Below the pieces are notes generated by a model. That model was not told the DNA's origin. It worked only from the letters and a program-made list of their open reading frames with translations, and searched no databases. 64,000 nucleotides of DNA from Vibrio astriarenae (GTDB lineage Bacteria > Pseudomonadota > Gammaproteobacteria > Enterobacterales > Vibrionaceae), in NCBI RefSeq assembly GCF_010587385.1, contig NZ_CP047475.1, positions 2,170,001 to 2,234,000 of the forward strand, written 5' to 3'. Made by a program: the position numbers and the translations under genes. Of the stretch, positions 40,790-51,604 are shown one piece after another. Position 1 is the stretch's first letter. Every line of letters starts with the position of its first letter.

Positions 40790-41995
40790 TTAAACGTCTA
40801 ATAACAGACGCGCTGGATCTTCTAGGAGCTCCTTGATGGTCACTAGGAAGCCTACTGACTCACGTCCATCAATCAAGCGATGGTCATAAGAGAGCGCTAG
40901 ATACATCATTGGTAAGATTTCTACCTTGCCATCAACAGCCATTGGGCGTTCTTGTATTTTATGCATACCCAAAATTGCTGATTGTGGTGGGTTAATGATC
41001 GGCGTCGACATGAGAGAACCAAATACGCCACCGTTGGTAATGGTAAAGTTACCCCCCATCAACTCATCAACCGTCAATTTGCCATCTCGACCTTTAATCG
41101 CGAGGTCTTTAATGCCTTTTTCGATATCAGCAAAGCCTAGCGTATCGCAGTCTTTTAACACTGGCGTTACCAACCCACGCGGTGTTGACACTGCCATGCT
41201 GATGTCAAAGTAGTTGTGATAAACAATGTCGTCACCATCGATAGACGCATTCACCTCAGGGTAGCGTTTGAGTGCTTCCGTCACAGCCTTTACGTAGAAA
41301 GACATAAAGCCAAGACGAATACCATGGCGCTCTTCAAACTGATCTTTGTACTGCTTACGCAGATCCATAATCGGTTTCATGTTCACTTCATTAAAGGTAG
41401 TGAGCATCGCCGTGTTGTTCTTCGCCTCTAGCAAACGGTTCGCAACCGTTTTGCGCAGACGAGTCATTGGAACACGTTTTTGGCTACGAGCGGTTGCTGG
41501 TGCTTCTGGTACAGCTGGCGCTGCCGCTTTGGTTTTCTCGGCATTCGCTAGGTGAGCATCAATGTCTTCACGTGTGATTCGACCACCAACGCCAGTGCCT
41601 TTCACTTGGCTCGGCTCAAGACCGTGCTCGCCCAATAAACGACGAACGGCAGGACTCAACGCATCATTCGACTCTTCCGTCAAAGCCGCTTTATGGCGCT
41701 TATCTGGGGATGCCTCTTTGTCTTCCGTTGTGTCTGTTGTCGGCTCGCCCGCAACTGCACCCGGTTTCAGTTTAGCAATCAACTGTTTAGACAAAACAGT
41801 AGCGCCTTCTTGCTCAATGATTTCCTCAAGCACACCTGCTTCTGGTGCAGGAACTTCAAGGACCACTTTGTCAGTTTCAATATCAACAAGGACTTCATCA
41901 CGCTCAACCGCTTCACCCGGTTTTTTGTGCCAAGTAGCAACGGTTGCGTCAGCGACTGATTCAGGCAAATCTGGAACCAGAATTTCAATTGTCAT
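40790..41995 (-). CDS. sucB: 2-oxoglutarate dehydrogenase E2 (dihydrolipoyl succinyltransferase)
   Basis: The E2 core moves succinyl groups to CoA. The 401 residues have a lipoyl domain (lysine in [19 protein letters not shown], near residue 44), an acidic linker, and a peripheral-subunit binding segment ([20 protein letters not shown]). The catalytic domain follows, with [19 protein letters not shown], the [19 protein letters not shown] block and the active-site [15 protein letters not shown]. It follows sucA by 27 bases. Confidence 0.97.
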   Translation of the reverse strand: MTIEILVPDLPESVADATVATWHKKPGEAVERDEVLVDIETDKVVLEVPAPEAGVLEEIIEQEGATVLSKQLIAKLKPGAVAGEPTTDTTEDKEASPDKRHKAALTEESNDALSPAVRRLLGEHGLEPSQVKGTGVGGRITREDIDAHLANAEKTKAAAPAVPEAPATARSQKRVPMTRLRKTVANRLLEAKNNTAMLTTFNEVNMKPIMDLRKQYKDQFEERHGIRLGFMSFYVKAVTEALKRYPEVNASIDGDDIVYHNYFDISMAVSTPRGLVTPVLKDCDTLGFADIEKGIKDLAIKGRDGKLTVDELMGGNFTITNGGVFGSLMSTPIINPPQSAILGMHKIQERPMAVDGKVEILPMMYLALSYDHRLIDGRESVGFLVTIKELLEDPARLLLDV

Positions 41996-42022
41996 AGTTG
42001 TTTCTTCCTTAATTTCTAGTTC

Positions 42023-44848
42023 TTAATCCGAAGATTTTGAGTTAACGGTCAGGGCGTCTTCAATCAACGCTTTTTGTTGCTTCAAGTGCACAGACATATA
42101 GCCTACGGCTGGAGATGCTGAAGCAGGACGACCCGCATATTTCAAATCAGCGCCACTTGGGATGGCAGCTCGGAAATTATGTTGACTACAGTACCAAGCA
42201 CCTTGGTTTTGTGGCTCTTCTTGACACCATATGTAGTCTTCAACATTGGTATATTGGGCAATGGCAGCTTGCACTTCATCCATTGGGAATGGATACAGCT
42301 GCTCAATACGAACAATGGCTACATCATCTTGTTCATTCGAGCGACGCTGCTCTAGGAGGTCGTAATAAACCTTACCTGAACAGAACACAACCCGTTTCAC
42401 CTTGCTCGCTTCTAACTCGTCTACCTCTGGGATCGCCGCCTGGAATGTACCCTCAGCTAAATCTTCCAACGAAGAAACACACAAAGGATGACGAAGCAAT
42501 GACTTCGGAGACATCACGATGAGCGGACGACGCATAGGGCGCACCACTTGGCGTCTGAGCATGTGATAGACTTGAGCTGGCGTTGATGGAACAACCACCT
42601 GCATGTTTTGCTCCGCACACAACTGCAGATAACGCTCCAAACGTGCAGATGAGTGCTCAGGTCCCTGGCCTTCGTAACCATGCGGAAGCAGCATAGTAAG
42701 GCCACATAAGCGCGCCCACTTTTGCTCACCAGAAGAGATAAACTGGTCGATAACAACTTGCGCGCCGTTGGCAAAATCACCAAACTGCGCTTCCCAGATT
42801 GTCAAACCACCAGGCTCTGCAGTCGCATATCCATATTCAAATGCCAATACCGCCTCCTCCGACAAAACGGAGTCAAAGACTTGGAATGGCCCTTGTTTAT
42901 CATGGATATTTGCCAGTGGCATGTAAGTACTGGCATCACTTTGATTATGAAGTACAGAGTGACGATGGAAGAAGGTACCACGACCGGAGTCCTGGCCAGA
43001 AATTCGAATACGCTTGCTGTCATCAACCAAGGTTGCATAAGCGAGAGTTTCCGCCATACCCCAGTCTAGCAACTTCTCACCAGACATCATGGCACGTCGA
43101 TCGTTATAGAGCTTGTTTACTCGGCTTTGCAGTTTATGACTTTCTGGGTATTGGCATATCTTGTTACCCAGTTCAACCAGTCGTTGCATCTCATAAGTGC
43201 TATCCCATGATGTGTCCCAGTCATGGCCGATATAAGGAGACCAGTCAACAGAGTGCATTGCCATTGGACGCCACTCTTTCACAACCACTTCGCCACGGTC
43301 TAGACCATCTCGGTATTCGTTGATCAGTTGTGTGGCGAACTCAATATCGTATTCGTTACGTTCGATCAGAACGTCGGCATAGAGCTTACGAGGGGTCGGA
43401 TGCTTCTTGATTTTTTGATACATCAAAGGCTGCGTCGCATTCGGCTCATCCGCCTCATTGTGACCATGACGACGGTAACATACCAAGTCAATCACGACAT
43501 CACGACGGAACTCGTTGCGATAATCAAGAGCAATACGAGTAACAAACGCCACGGCTTCCGGGTCATCGGCATTGACATGGAATATCGGTGCCTGAACCAT
43601 CTTGGCAATGTCAGTACAGTACATGGTTGAACGCGTATCGCGAGGATTAGAAGTGGTAAAACCTACTTGGTTATTCACCACAATGCGAACCGTGCCACCC
43701 ACTTGGAAGCCACGTGCCGCTGACATATTAAACGTCTCGGCTACAACACCTTGGCCAGCAATCGCTGAATCACCATGAATCGTGATCGGCAGTACTGTAC
43801 TACCATTTTTATCCCCTAAACGGTCTTGGCGCGCGCGAACGGAGCCAATAACAACAGGGTTTACAATTTCAAGGTGGGAAGGGTTAAACGCCAGAGCTAA
43901 GTGAATATCACCGTTGACAGTAGCAAAGTCTGCTGAGAAGCCTTGGTGGTACTTAACATCACCAGTACCCCATGTCTCATCGTGCTTACCCGCAAACTCA
44001 TCAAACAGATCTTGCGGCTTTTTACCGAGTACGTTAACTAACATGTTCAAACGACCACGGTGGGCCATACCGATAACAACCTCACGCATGCCTGATTTAC
44101 CAGCATGGCGAATGAGCTCTTTGGTCATCGGGATCAGTGCGTCACCGCCTTCAAGTGAGAATCGTTTTGCACCGGGGAACTTAGCGCCTAGATAACGTTC
44201 AAGACCTTCAGCAGCAGTTAGCTCTTCTAGGAAGGTACGCTTTTCATCCAAATCAAATGAAGGCTGACCGACGACCGACTCTAAACGCTGCTGAATCCAG
44301 CGTTTTTGTTCAGTATCTGTCATATGCATGTATTCAGCACCAATAGAACCACAGTAGGTTTTCTTTAGTGCGGAATAGATGTCCCTCAGTTTCATGGTTT
44401 CTTGACCAATCGCAAAAGAACCTACGTTGAAGGTCTCTTCAAGGTCATCTTCATTGAGAGAGTGGAAGGCTGGATCGAGTTCAGCCACAGGGGGACGCTG
44501 CCACAGACCGAGAGGGTCAAGTGCAGCGGCTTCGTGACCGCGAAAGCGGTACGCATTGATTAATTGTAGAACCTTTACTTGCTTTGCATCGACATCTGGG
44601 TCACTAACTTGGACATTGTAATGCTTTGTTTCTTGAGCGAGTCGTCGGAAGTAGTCACGGACACGTGAGTGAGGCTGTTCATTTGCCTCTTCTTTCAGAG
44701 CAGGTAGCTCCTCAAATACACGTTTCCACTCCTCACTTACCAAATCGGGGTCACTTAGATACAGTTCGTAGAGATCCTCTACGTAAGTTGCATTGGCGCC
44801 AGCCAAGTGTGAAGACTCGAGCCATGCCTTCATCACGCCGTTGTGCAT
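42023..44848 (-). CDS. sucA: 2-oxoglutarate dehydrogenase E1
   Basis: E1 is the thiamine-diphosphate decarboxylase of the 2-oxoglutarate complex. The 941 residues include PHSRVRDYFRRLAQE near the N-terminus and GAKRFSLEGGDALIPM. They also include the active-site segment VIGMAHRGRLNMLVNVLGK, HGDSAIAGQGVVAETFNM and RRHGHNEADEP. The C-terminal LPHGYEGQGPEHSSARLER and EEPQNQGAW close it. AAGGG lies before ATG 44848; a second ATG five codons in is possible. It lies 96 bases after sdhB. Confidence 0.97.
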   Translation of the reverse strand: MHNGVMKAWLESSHLAGANATYVEDLYELYLSDPDLVSEEWKRVFEELPALKEEANEQPHSRVRDYFRRLAQETKHYNVQVSDPDVDAKQVKVLQLINAYRFRGHEAAALDPLGLWQRPPVAELDPAFHSLNEDDLEETFNVGSFAIGQETMKLRDIYSALKKTYCGSIGAEYMHMTDTEQKRWIQQRLESVVGQPSFDLDEKRTFLEELTAAEGLERYLGAKFPGAKRFSLEGGDALIPMTKELIRHAGKSGMREVVIGMAHRGRLNMLVNVLGKKPQDLFDEFAGKHDETWGTGDVKYHQGFSADFATVNGDIHLALAFNPSHLEIVNPVVIGSVRARQDRLGDKNGSTVLPITIHGDSAIAGQGVVAETFNMSAARGFQVGGTVRIVVNNQVGFTTSNPRDTRSTMYCTDIAKMVQAPIFHVNADDPEAVAFVTRIALDYRNEFRRDVVIDLVCYRRHGHNEADEPNATQPLMYQKIKKHPTPRKLYADVLIERNEYDIEFATQLINEYRDGLDRGEVVVKEWRPMAMHSVDWSPYIGHDWDTSWDSTYEMQRLVELGNKICQYPESHKLQSRVNKLYNDRRAMMSGEKLLDWGMAETLAYATLVDDSKRIRISGQDSGRGTFFHRHSVLHNQSDASTYMPLANIHDKQGPFQVFDSVLSEEAVLAFEYGYATAEPGGLTIWEAQFGDFANGAQVVIDQFISSGEQKWARLCGLTMLLPHGYEGQGPEHSSARLERYLQLCAEQNMQVVVPSTPAQVYHMLRRQVVRPMRRPLIVMSPKSLLRHPLCVSSLEDLAEGTFQAAIPEVDELEASKVKRVVFCSGKVYYDLLEQRRSNEQDDVAIVRIEQLYPFPMDEVQAAIAQYTNVEDYIWCQEEPQNQGAWYCSQHNFRAAIPSGADLKYAGRPASASPAVGYMSVHLKQQKALIEDALTVNSKSSD

Positions 44849-44903
44849 ATTTTCCCTTAACCAGTAGTTTTCACATTTGCTGCGGTCTTCGCCGAGCTAA
44901 TCA

Positions 44904-44929
44904 AGACTGACCCCGTAGAGGAGTCAGTC
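44904..44929. terminator. Hairpin between sdhB and sucA
   Basis: GACTGACCCC and GGAGTCAGTC (about 44904-44929) form an imperfect stem with a short loop and AATTTTTAT on the right. It could reduce read-through from sdhB into sucA, but operon continuity is equally possible. Confidence 0.4.
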
Positions 44930-44944
44930 AATTTTTATCCATTA

Positions 44945-45655
44945 TCAAATCGAACGATTCACAAGCATTGTCTTAATGTGACCAATCGCTTTCGTCGGAT
45001 TTAGTCCCTTAGGACAAACACTTACACAATTCATGATGCCATGGCAACGAAAAACGCTAAATGCATCGTCAAGATCGGACAAACGTTCATCAGTTGCTGT
45101 ATCTCGGCTATCAATTAGCCAACGATAGGCCGCTAGCAGCCCTGCCGGACCGATAAATTTGTCTGGGTTCCACCAAAAAGACGGGCAAGATGTCGTACAA
45201 CACGCACACATAATACACTCGTATAATCCGTCTAAATGTGCACGTTCGTCAGGTGATTGAAGGTTCTCTCTTGACGGCGGCTGTGCACCGTCATCAATCA
45301 AGAATGGTTTCACTTTCGCGTAGTTATCATAGAACTGTGTCATATCCACGATCAGGTCACGAACAACCGGTAAACCAGGAAGTGGGCGAATGACTAGCTT
45401 GTCACCTTCCAAAGCAGACAGCGGCGTGATACATGCCAAACCATTCTTACCATTCATGTTCAAACCATCTGAACCACACACACCTTCACGGCACGAGCGA
45501 CGAAATGCGATAGAAGGGTCTTGCTCTTTGAGCAATATCAGCGCATCCAGTACCATCATGTCAGAGCCTTCTTCGACTTCTAACACGTAGTCTTTCATGT
45601 AAGGCTTGTTGTCAACATCTGGGTTATAGCGATATAAAGAGAAGTTCAGTTTCAT
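44945..45655 (-). CDS. sdhB: Succinate dehydrogenase iron-sulfur subunit
   Basis: The 236-residue electron-transfer subunit has the three clusters of the family: [2Fe-2S] cysteines in CREGVCGSDGLNMNGKNGLAC, then CIMCACCTTSCPSFWW, then CHGIMNCVSVCPKGLNP. It links the SdhA flavin to the quinone site. It is the last gene of sdhCDAB. Confidence 0.97.
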   Translation of the reverse strand: MKLNFSLYRYNPDVDNKPYMKDYVLEVEEGSDMMVLDALILLKEQDPSIAFRRSCREGVCGSDGLNMNGKNGLACITPLSALEGDKLVIRPLPGLPVVRDLIVDMTQFYDNYAKVKPFLIDDGAQPPSRENLQSPDERAHLDGLYECIMCACCTTSCPSFWWNPDKFIGPAGLLAAYRWLIDSRDTATDERLSDLDDAFSVFRCHGIMNCVSVCPKGLNPTKAIGHIKTMLVNRSI

Positions 45656-45668
45656 AGTCTATCCTCCT

Positions 45669-47435
45669 CTAGTAAGTACGTACTTTAGGTGGGAACGCAT
45701 CACGATGAACCGGCGTCATATTGACATCGCGCTTGCTCATCTGCTCCGTTTCCGGGTTATAGATTGAGTGACATAGCCACTTCTCATCATCACGCTCTGG
45801 GAAATCAAAACGAGCATGTGCGCCACGGCTCTCTGTTCGGTAATTCGCCGCAACAGCTGTCGAGAATGCCGTTTCCATCAAATTATCTAGTTCTAAACAC
45901 TCAATGCGTTGCGTATTGAACTCTGTAGACTTATCTGCCAAGTGTGCGTTTTGCAGACGCTCGCGAATCGCTTTAAGCTCATCAAGACCCGTTGCCATCG
46001 CCTCTCCTTCGCGGAATACAGAGAAGCTATTTTGCATACATTGCTGAAGGTCTTTGCGAATTTGCACAGGATCTTCGCCGCTAGTGCTGTTTTCCCAGCG
46101 CATCGTACGAGCAAGGGATGCTTCAATGTCAGATTCCGTGGCAGGGCGTGCTTCACTTTGAGCGGCCAACGTTTCCCCCAGATGTAAACCTGTTGCTCGG
46201 CCAAATACCACAAGGTCAAGCAGCGAGTTACCACCGAGACGGTTTGCACCATGCACTGAAACAGAAGCGATTTCACCACAAGCAAATAAGCCTTGCACTT
46301 CGACATCTGCGCCATCAGCTGTTTGCTTGATTGCCTGACCTGACACTTGAGTCGGCACGCCTCCCATCATGTAGTGACAGGTAGGAATAACTGGAATTGG
46401 CTCTTTCACTGGATCGACATGCGCGAAGGTACGAGAAAGCTCACAAATACCCGGCAGACGAGATTCAAGAACCTCTTTTCCTAGATGGTCCAGTTTCAGT
46501 TTGATATGAGGTCCCCAAGGGCCATCACAACCGCGACCTTCTCGTATCTCAATCATCATCGAACGAGCAACAACATCACGGCCAGCCAAGTCTTTCGCGT
46601 TAGGTGCATAACGCTCCATAAAGCGCTCACCATCTTTATTAAGGAGATACCCACCTTCACCTCGGCACCCTTCTGTTACGAGAACACCGGCACCTGCAAT
46701 GCCTGTTGGATGGAATTGCCACATCTCCATATCTTGCATCGGTACGCCAGCACGTAGCGCCATACCCACACCATCGCCAGTGTTAATATGAGCATTCGTC
46801 GTTGATGCGTAGATGCGACCTGCACCACCCGTCGCGAGAATGGTTGCTTTGGATTTGAAGTAACAAATCTCACCTGTCTCCATACACAGCGCGGTACAAC
46901 CCATAACGGCGCCATCTTGGTTTTTGACGAGATCAAGCGCATACCACTCAGAGAAGATCGTGGTTTTGTGCTTTACGTTTTGTTGATACAAAGTATGAAG
47001 AAGTGCGTGACCTGTTCGGTCAGCTGCCGCCGCAGTACGTGCCGCTTGCTCACCGCCAAACTCTTTTGACTGCCCGCCGAATGGACGTTGGTAAATGCTA
47101 CCGTCATCAAAACGTGAAAATGGTAGGCCCATTTTCTCAAGCTCAATCACGGATTCTGGCCCATTCTTACACATGTACTCAATGGCGTTTTGGTCACCAA
47201 TATAATCAGACCCTTTCACCGTGTCATACATATGCCATTGCCAGTTATCTTTGTGCGAATTGCCAAGTGCAACGGTGATACCACCTTGCGCTGATACTGT
47301 ATGAGAACGTGTTGGAAAAACTTTGGATAGCAGAGCACAGGTCAAGCCTTGCTCTGAAATTTGTAGTGCTGCACGCATGCCTGCACCACCTGCGCCGATA
47401 ACAACGGCGTCAAACTCTCTTACTGGAATAGACAC
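45669..47435 (-). CDS. sdhA: Succinate dehydrogenase flavoprotein subunit
   Basis: The catalytic flavoprotein subunit of complex II. In its 588 residues are the FAD fold [19 protein letters not shown], the covalent-FAD His in [15 protein letters not shown] and [13 protein letters not shown]. The active-site region [14 protein letters not shown] and [18 protein letters not shown] follow. It begins one base before the sdhD stop. Confidence 0.97.
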   Translation of the reverse strand: MSIPVREFDAVVIGAGGAGMRAALQISEQGLTCALLSKVFPTRSHTVSAQGGITVALGNSHKDNWQWHMYDTVKGSDYIGDQNAIEYMCKNGPESVIELEKMGLPFSRFDDGSIYQRPFGGQSKEFGGEQAARTAAAADRTGHALLHTLYQQNVKHKTTIFSEWYALDLVKNQDGAVMGCTALCMETGEICYFKSKATILATGGAGRIYASTTNAHINTGDGVGMALRAGVPMQDMEMWQFHPTGIAGAGVLVTEGCRGEGGYLLNKDGERFMERYAPNAKDLAGRDVVARSMMIEIREGRGCDGPWGPHIKLKLDHLGKEVLESRLPGICELSRTFAHVDPVKEPIPVIPTCHYMMGGVPTQVSGQAIKQTADGADVEVQGLFACGEIASVSVHGANRLGGNSLLDLVVFGRATGLHLGETLAAQSEARPATESDIEASLARTMRWENSTSGEDPVQIRKDLQQCMQNSFSVFREGEAMATGLDELKAIRERLQNAHLADKSTEFNTQRIECLELDNLMETAFSTAVAANYRTESRGAHARFDFPERDDEKWLCHSIYNPETEQMSKRDVNMTPVHRDAFPPKVRTY

Positions 47436-47783
47436 TTATACACCCCACAAAATAAACAGACCAGAAAACAGGTAACCGAAAAGCACAGCAATCACTCCCA
47501 GCTGTAGGCCACCACGCAATTTTGCGCATTTGATGTAATCCGTTAGAACTTGCCATAACCCAATCCACGCGTGAATAAGGACAGAGACTAGCGCCAACAT
47601 AGTGAATACTTTGGTGAAGGTTCCACCGAAGAATTGGGTCCACTCCAAATAGGAGATATCGCCAGAGAACATGAAGAAGGCGACGATATAAATGGTGTAC
47701 AAGGTCATAATAATGGCGGAGGCACGAATCAATAAGAAATCGTGGACACCATTACGACCGAATGAAGAAACATGTTTTACCAT
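47436..47783 (-). CDS. sdhD: Succinate dehydrogenase membrane anchor subunit
   Basis: A 115-residue three-helix protein that, with SdhC, holds heme b and the quinone site. VHDFLLIRASAIIMTLYTIY and VLIHAWIGLWQVLTDYIK are the conserved helices; the heme-ligand His lies in LIHAW. It overlaps the sdhC end by 7 bases. Confidence 0.95.
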   Translation of the reverse strand: MVKHVSSFGRNGVHDFLLIRASAIIMTLYTIYIVAFFMFSGDISYLEWTQFFGGTFTKVFTMLALVSVLIHAWIGLWQVLTDYIKCAKLRGGLQLGVIAVLFGYLFSGLFILWGV

Positions 47784-48169
47784 ACCAATACTCCTGCAAG
47801 GAGTGCTAGCACACCAGTAACAACAAATGACACTTTCGCCGTCATTGCGCCTGACTCTAGCTCCTCAAAATAACCGAAATCCATAATCAAATGGCGAATA
47901 CCACCTACGATGTGGTAGGCCAAAGCGGTCAAAATGCCCCAAAGGATCAATTTGACAAAGAAACCATTGACGATATCGGTGGCTTGCATGAAACCGACTG
48001 GAGATTGTAATGATGTGGATAGCAACCATAGCAGTATCCCTACCGCGACAAACGTAATCACTCCTGACACTCGGTGTAGGATTGACGCGATTGCAGTGAT
48101 AGGAAAGCGTATAGTCTGCAAGTCTAAATTAACTGGTCTTGACTTTCTTTCTTTCACGGGCTTGCTCAC
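47777..48169 (-). CDS. sdhC: Succinate dehydrogenase cytochrome b556 subunit
   Basis: A 130-residue three-helix membrane subunit, starting at GTG 48169 (SKPVKERKSRPVNLDLQTIR). The conserved FPITAIASILHRVSGVITF and the heme-ligand His in LAYHIVGGIRHLIMDFGY are present. It is the first gene of sdhCDAB, divergent from gltA. Confidence 0.95.
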   Translation of the reverse strand: MSKPVKERKSRPVNLDLQTIRFPITAIASILHRVSGVITFVAVGILLWLLSTSLQSPVGFMQATDIVNGFFVKLILWGILTALAYHIVGGIRHLIMDFGYFEELESGAMTAKVSFVVTGVLALLAGVLVW

Positions 48170-48566
48170 TTAGCTCTGTTGTTAAGCTTTATCGTTATCT
48201 TACGATTTGTTTGACCAAAGCCCTCAAAATTAACATTTGATAAACAAAACCCCTGAATTAGCGGGTGAATTTTTTGTGACAAATAGACAATTTTTTACTT
48301 CAAGGCATAAATTATATCTATGCTTATCGCCTTGATATGTATGGGCTAAGGATATTTCAACGTCGTCAATATACGACTGGCAACATTGTAATACAATTGA
48401 TGTAACAAATTTTGCTACATAGCACAGACTTTTAACCAAATTGATATAAAAAATCGTAACAAGTGCACACAACAGTGGAGAAAAATTGACTTTACTGCTC
48501 AAGACACGTAAAAAAATGGCACACAAACATCCTGGATGGATTAAATAATAAACAAAGGAGATTGTT
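48170..48566. promoter_or_regulatory. Divergent regulatory region sdhC-gltA
   Basis: A 397-base AT-rich gap with no ORF of note between the two divergent TCA-cycle units, so both promoters must lie here. Short inverted repeats are seen: ATTGTAATACAAT near 48385, and TGTAAC...GCTACA near 48402. I could not fix a consensus -35/-10 pair or a full CRP or ArcA site by eye. Confidence 0.5.
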
Positions 48567-49856
48567 ATGGCGGATAAGAATGCGATCCTTCACATTGAAG
48601 GAAAAGCGCCAATCGAGCTGCCGATTATGGACGGATCAATTGGTCCCCAAGTAGTCGACGTTCGTAAACTAGGAGCAAGTGGTTACTTCACTTTCGACCC
48701 TGGTTTTCTTGCTACTGCATCTTGTGAATCCCAAATAACTTATATTGATGGGGGAAAAGGCGTGCTATTGCACCGTGGCTTCCCTATCGATCAGTTAGCC
48801 AATAACGCTGATTATTTAGAAGTTTGTTACATCCTTCTTTACGGCGAAGCCCCTACCCGAGAGCAATACGAACAATTCAAAGTGACAGTCACTCGTCACA
48901 CAATGGTCCATGAGCAGATCGCAAGCTTCTTCCACGGCTTCCGTAGAGATGCGCACCCAATGGCTGTTATGTGTGGTGTTGTTGGTGCTCTAGCAGCGTT
49001 TTACCATGACTCACTTGATATCAATAACGATGAACACCGTGAAATTGCCGCTTATCGTCTACTTTCTAAAATGCCGACGTTGGCAGCAATGTGTTACAAG
49101 TACTCTATCGGCCAGCCGTTCATCTACCCTCGCAATGACTTAACCTATGCGGAAAACTTCTTACACATGATGTTTGCTAACCCATGTGAAGAGTATGAAG
49201 TTAATCCTGTTGTTGCGCGTGCGATGGATAAGATCTTTACGCTACACGCAGACCACGAGCAAAATGCATCAACATCGACAGTGCGTTTGGCAGGTTCGTC
49301 CGGTGCTAACCCATTCGCTTGTATTGCCGCAGGCATCGCATCCCTTTGGGGCCCTGCTCACGGTGGTGCAAACGAAGCCTGTCTACGTATGCTAGAAGAG
49401 ATTGGCAGCGTTGATAAGATCCCAGAATACGTGGAACGTGCAAAAGACAAAGATGACCCATTCCGTCTGATGGGCTTTGGTCACCGTGTTTACAAAAACT
49501 ATGATCCGCGCGCAACCGTTATGCGCGAAGCGTGCCACGAAGTGCTTAGCGAGCTAAACATTAAAGATCCACTTCTTGATGTTGCGATGGAGCTCGAACG
49601 TATTGCGCTTTCAGATGAATACTTTGTTGAGAAGAAACTCTACCCGAACGTAGATTTCTACTCCGGTATCATCCTCAAAGCGATCGGTATCCCTGTGTCT
49701 ATGTTCACGGTTATCTTCGCTATGTCGCGCACCATCGGTTGGATTGCTCACTGGAACGAGATGCACAGTGATCCTGGTAACCGTATTGGCCGCCCTCGCC
49801 AGCTTTATACTGGTCAAGAGCAACGTAATTTCCGCCCGATCCATGAGCGTGAATAA
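48567..49856 (+). CDS. gltA: Citrate synthase (type II)
   Basis: Condenses acetyl-CoA and oxaloacetate in the TCA cycle. The 429 residues match the NADH-sensitive hexameric type of gamma-proteobacteria. Active-site His lies in [14 protein letters not shown], His in [14 protein letters not shown], and Asp in [21 protein letters not shown] lies 7 bases before ATG. A terminator (49892-49926) ends the unit. Confidence 0.97.
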   Translation: MADKNAILHIEGKAPIELPIMDGSIGPQVVDVRKLGASGYFTFDPGFLATASCESQITYIDGGKGVLLHRGFPIDQLANNADYLEVCYILLYGEAPTREQYEQFKVTVTRHTMVHEQIASFFHGFRRDAHPMAVMCGVVGALAAFYHDSLDINNDEHREIAAYRLLSKMPTLAAMCYKYSIGQPFIYPRNDLTYAENFLHMMFANPCEEYEVNPVVARAMDKIFTLHADHEQNASTSTVRLAGSSGANPFACIAAGIASLWGPAHGGANEACLRMLEEIGSVDKIPEYVERAKDKDDPFRLMGFGHRVYKNYDPRATVMREACHEVLSELNIKDPLLDVAMELERIALSDEYFVEKKLYPNVDFYSGIILKAIGIPVSMFTVIFAMSRTIGWIAHWNEMHSDPGNRIGRPRQLYTGQEQRNFRPIHERE

Positions 49857-49891
49857 TCGTTTCAACTAAACTCTAACGACCAAAACGACAA

Positions 49892-49926
49892 AAGGCTTGA
49901 ATCTAACATTCAAGCCTTTTTTGTTT
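49892..49926 (+). terminator. Terminator of gltA
   Basis: AAAGGCTTGAAT (49892-49903) and ATTCAAGCCTTT (49909-49920) form a perfect 12-bp stem, followed by TTTTG. The converging Nif3-like gene ends 20 bases further. Confidence 0.93.
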
Positions 49927-49940
49927 GTGAGAGATTGATC

Positions 49941-50699
49941 CTATACCGGATTGTCTATATCGATAAACTCAACATCAAAACCGTGCTCTCGCGCCAACCA
50001 CTCACCGAGAGCTTTGATGCCATAACGCTCGGTAGCGTGGTGACCAGCTGCAAAATAGTGGATATCTTGCTCGCGCGCAGAATAGGTTGTGCGCTCTGAG
50101 ATCTCACCTGAGATAAAGGCGTCCAGCCCGTGTTGTGCCGCTAGCTCAATATAATCCTGCCCGCCACCAGTACACCAACCTACCGTTTCGATAAGCTTAT
50201 CTGCATTGTCTGGTGAGATGTGCAGGGGTTCACGATTCAGCACCTGATGAACTCTTTGTGCAAATGCCTTGCCAGTCATCGGCTCTGATAGGCGACCAAA
50301 CAACGCCACTGACTGAGGATGACCTTCTAAACCACCCTCTACAACAATATTGAGTAATCTGGCTAACTCAGCGTTGTTACCCAGTTCAGGGTGAATATCT
50401 AGAGGCAAATGATAACCTAGTAAGTTAATATCATTCTTGATTAACGTGCGAATACGTTTACCTTTCATTCCTCTGATCGGCTCTGGTTCACCTTTCCAGA
50501 AATAACCATGATGAACAAGCAGTGCGTCTGCATTTAATTCAGCGGCTTTATCAATCAGCGCTTGCGAGGCTGTTACCCCCGTGACGATTCGTTTAACGTT
50601 CGATTTACCCTCAACCTGAAGACCATTTGGCGCATAATCTTTAATAAGCTGTGGTGATAACTTTTCATTCAGTAGTTTTTCCAGCGCGAGAATGTTCAT
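49941..50699 (-). CDS. Nif3-like dinuclear metal-centre protein (YbgI family)
   Basis: From ATG 50699 (MNILALEKLLNEKL; GGAAG 5 bases upstream) the product has 252 residues, close to E. coli YbgI. Metal-binding motifs of the NIF3 family are seen: LLVHHGYFWKG, LGYHLPLDIHPELG, and near the C-terminus AAGHHATERYGIKALGEWL. The family forms toroidal hexamers and its enzymatic role is poorly known, though links to tetrahydropterin and GTP cyclohydrolase have been suggested. A longer frame start at 50861 overlaps the divergent DUF1853 gene and was rejected. Confidence 0.9.
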   Translation of the reverse strand: MNILALEKLLNEKLSPQLIKDYAPNGLQVEGKSNVKRIVTGVTASQALIDKAAELNADALLVHHGYFWKGEPEPIRGMKGKRIRTLIKNDINLLGYHLPLDIHPELGNNAELARLLNIVVEGGLEGHPQSVALFGRLSEPMTGKAFAQRVHQVLNREPLHISPDNADKLIETVGWCTGGGQDYIELAAQHGLDAFISGEISERTTYSAREQDIHYFAAGHHATERYGIKALGEWLAREHGFDVEFIDIDNPV

Positions 50700-50787
50700 A
50701 CTTGCTTCCATATCATTTGCTTTTGGCAAAGTGTATTCCAAGCCGTATAGTGATGCTAGTGTAAGATAAGTTAATGAGAAACCAAGG

Positions 50788-51537
50788 ATGGATAAGCTAC
50801 AACGCTTCTGTGATTGGGTGCATTCAGCACCTTCACTGTTTGAGGAGGTTCCCCCATTCACATCACTGAGGCACCTGAGTTCAAAAGCCCATTTACAAAC
50901 GTCTTATAGTGGTAACCCGAGGCTAGGATTCATTTACCAGTACCTGTGCACCAAGCAATTGGAAGCCTCCAAACAATATGTTGTTGAGATCGAGGAACTT
51001 CAGCTCAATGATGAGCAAGGAAAAACGCTGGGAGCCATTGACCTTGTTTTGCTAAATACCCGTACCCATCAGCATGAACACTGGGAAGTTGCTGTAAAGT
51101 TCTACCTGCTACATCAGGGCACTTGGTATGGACCCAATGCCCATGATCAGTTGGATAAAAAGCTGAGCCGCATGCTCAACCACCAGCTCAAAATGTGTCG
51201 CTCCTCTCCCTTTTTACAAAAATACCCTCGCCTAGCACAAGTTTCTGAACATCTGCTGTTGCAAGGTCGACTCTACATCAACCCATTTAACGGGGAGCCT
51301 ATACCGGACAACTGTTTAGGATATAAACTAAACCAAAGTCAAATTAGTGGTTATTGGTGCTATGAGAGCCAACGTCATCGAGTAACCGAAGAGCTTTTTA
51401 CTCTTGAAAAAGTCGAATGGGCTGCAGGTACATCGAGTTATTCCAGCATATTCGAGCACCTTCACGGTAATTTTGCACATACACAAACGAAAACTGGGCA
51501 ATTTTGGTTTATCGTGAAAGACGGCTGGCCTTTGTAA
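50788..51537 (+). CDS. DUF1853-family protein
   Basis: A 249-residue cytosolic protein matching the DUF1853 family: NPRLGFIYQYLCTKQLEAS, then AIDLVLLNTRTHQHEHWEVAVKFYLL and GPNAHDQLDKKLSRMLNHQL. The centre (E-x-N-D/K, WEVAVKFYL) recalls a PD-(D/E)XK nuclease-type core, an inference from pattern only. No experimental role is known to me. It is divergent from the Nif3-like gene and the last ordinary gene before the catabolic locus. Confidence 0.8.
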   Translation: MDKLQRFCDWVHSAPSLFEEVPPFTSLRHLSSKAHLQTSYSGNPRLGFIYQYLCTKQLEASKQYVVEIEELQLNDEQGKTLGAIDLVLLNTRTHQHEHWEVAVKFYLLHQGTWYGPNAHDQLDKKLSRMLNHQLKMCRSSPFLQKYPRLAQVSEHLLLQGRLYINPFNGEPIPDNCLGYKLNQSQISGYWCYESQRHRVTEELFTLEKVEWAAGTSSYSSIFEHLHGNFAHTQTKTGQFWFIVKDGWPL

Positions 51538-51604
51538 GGATTTTGAGAATAGAGTGGCGCTGTTAAAACCACTTCCGTTAATGTTGTGCTATCGCCAACG
51601 ATCA

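Noticed and set aside
42799..43323. Long rightward ORF inside sucA
   Set aside because: Antisense frame within a well-conserved gene, no ribosome site, no family features.
50700..50861. Longer N-terminus of the Nif3-like protein
   Set aside because: The extension overlaps the divergent DUF1853 gene and does not look like the family; the ATG at 50699 has a good ribosome site.
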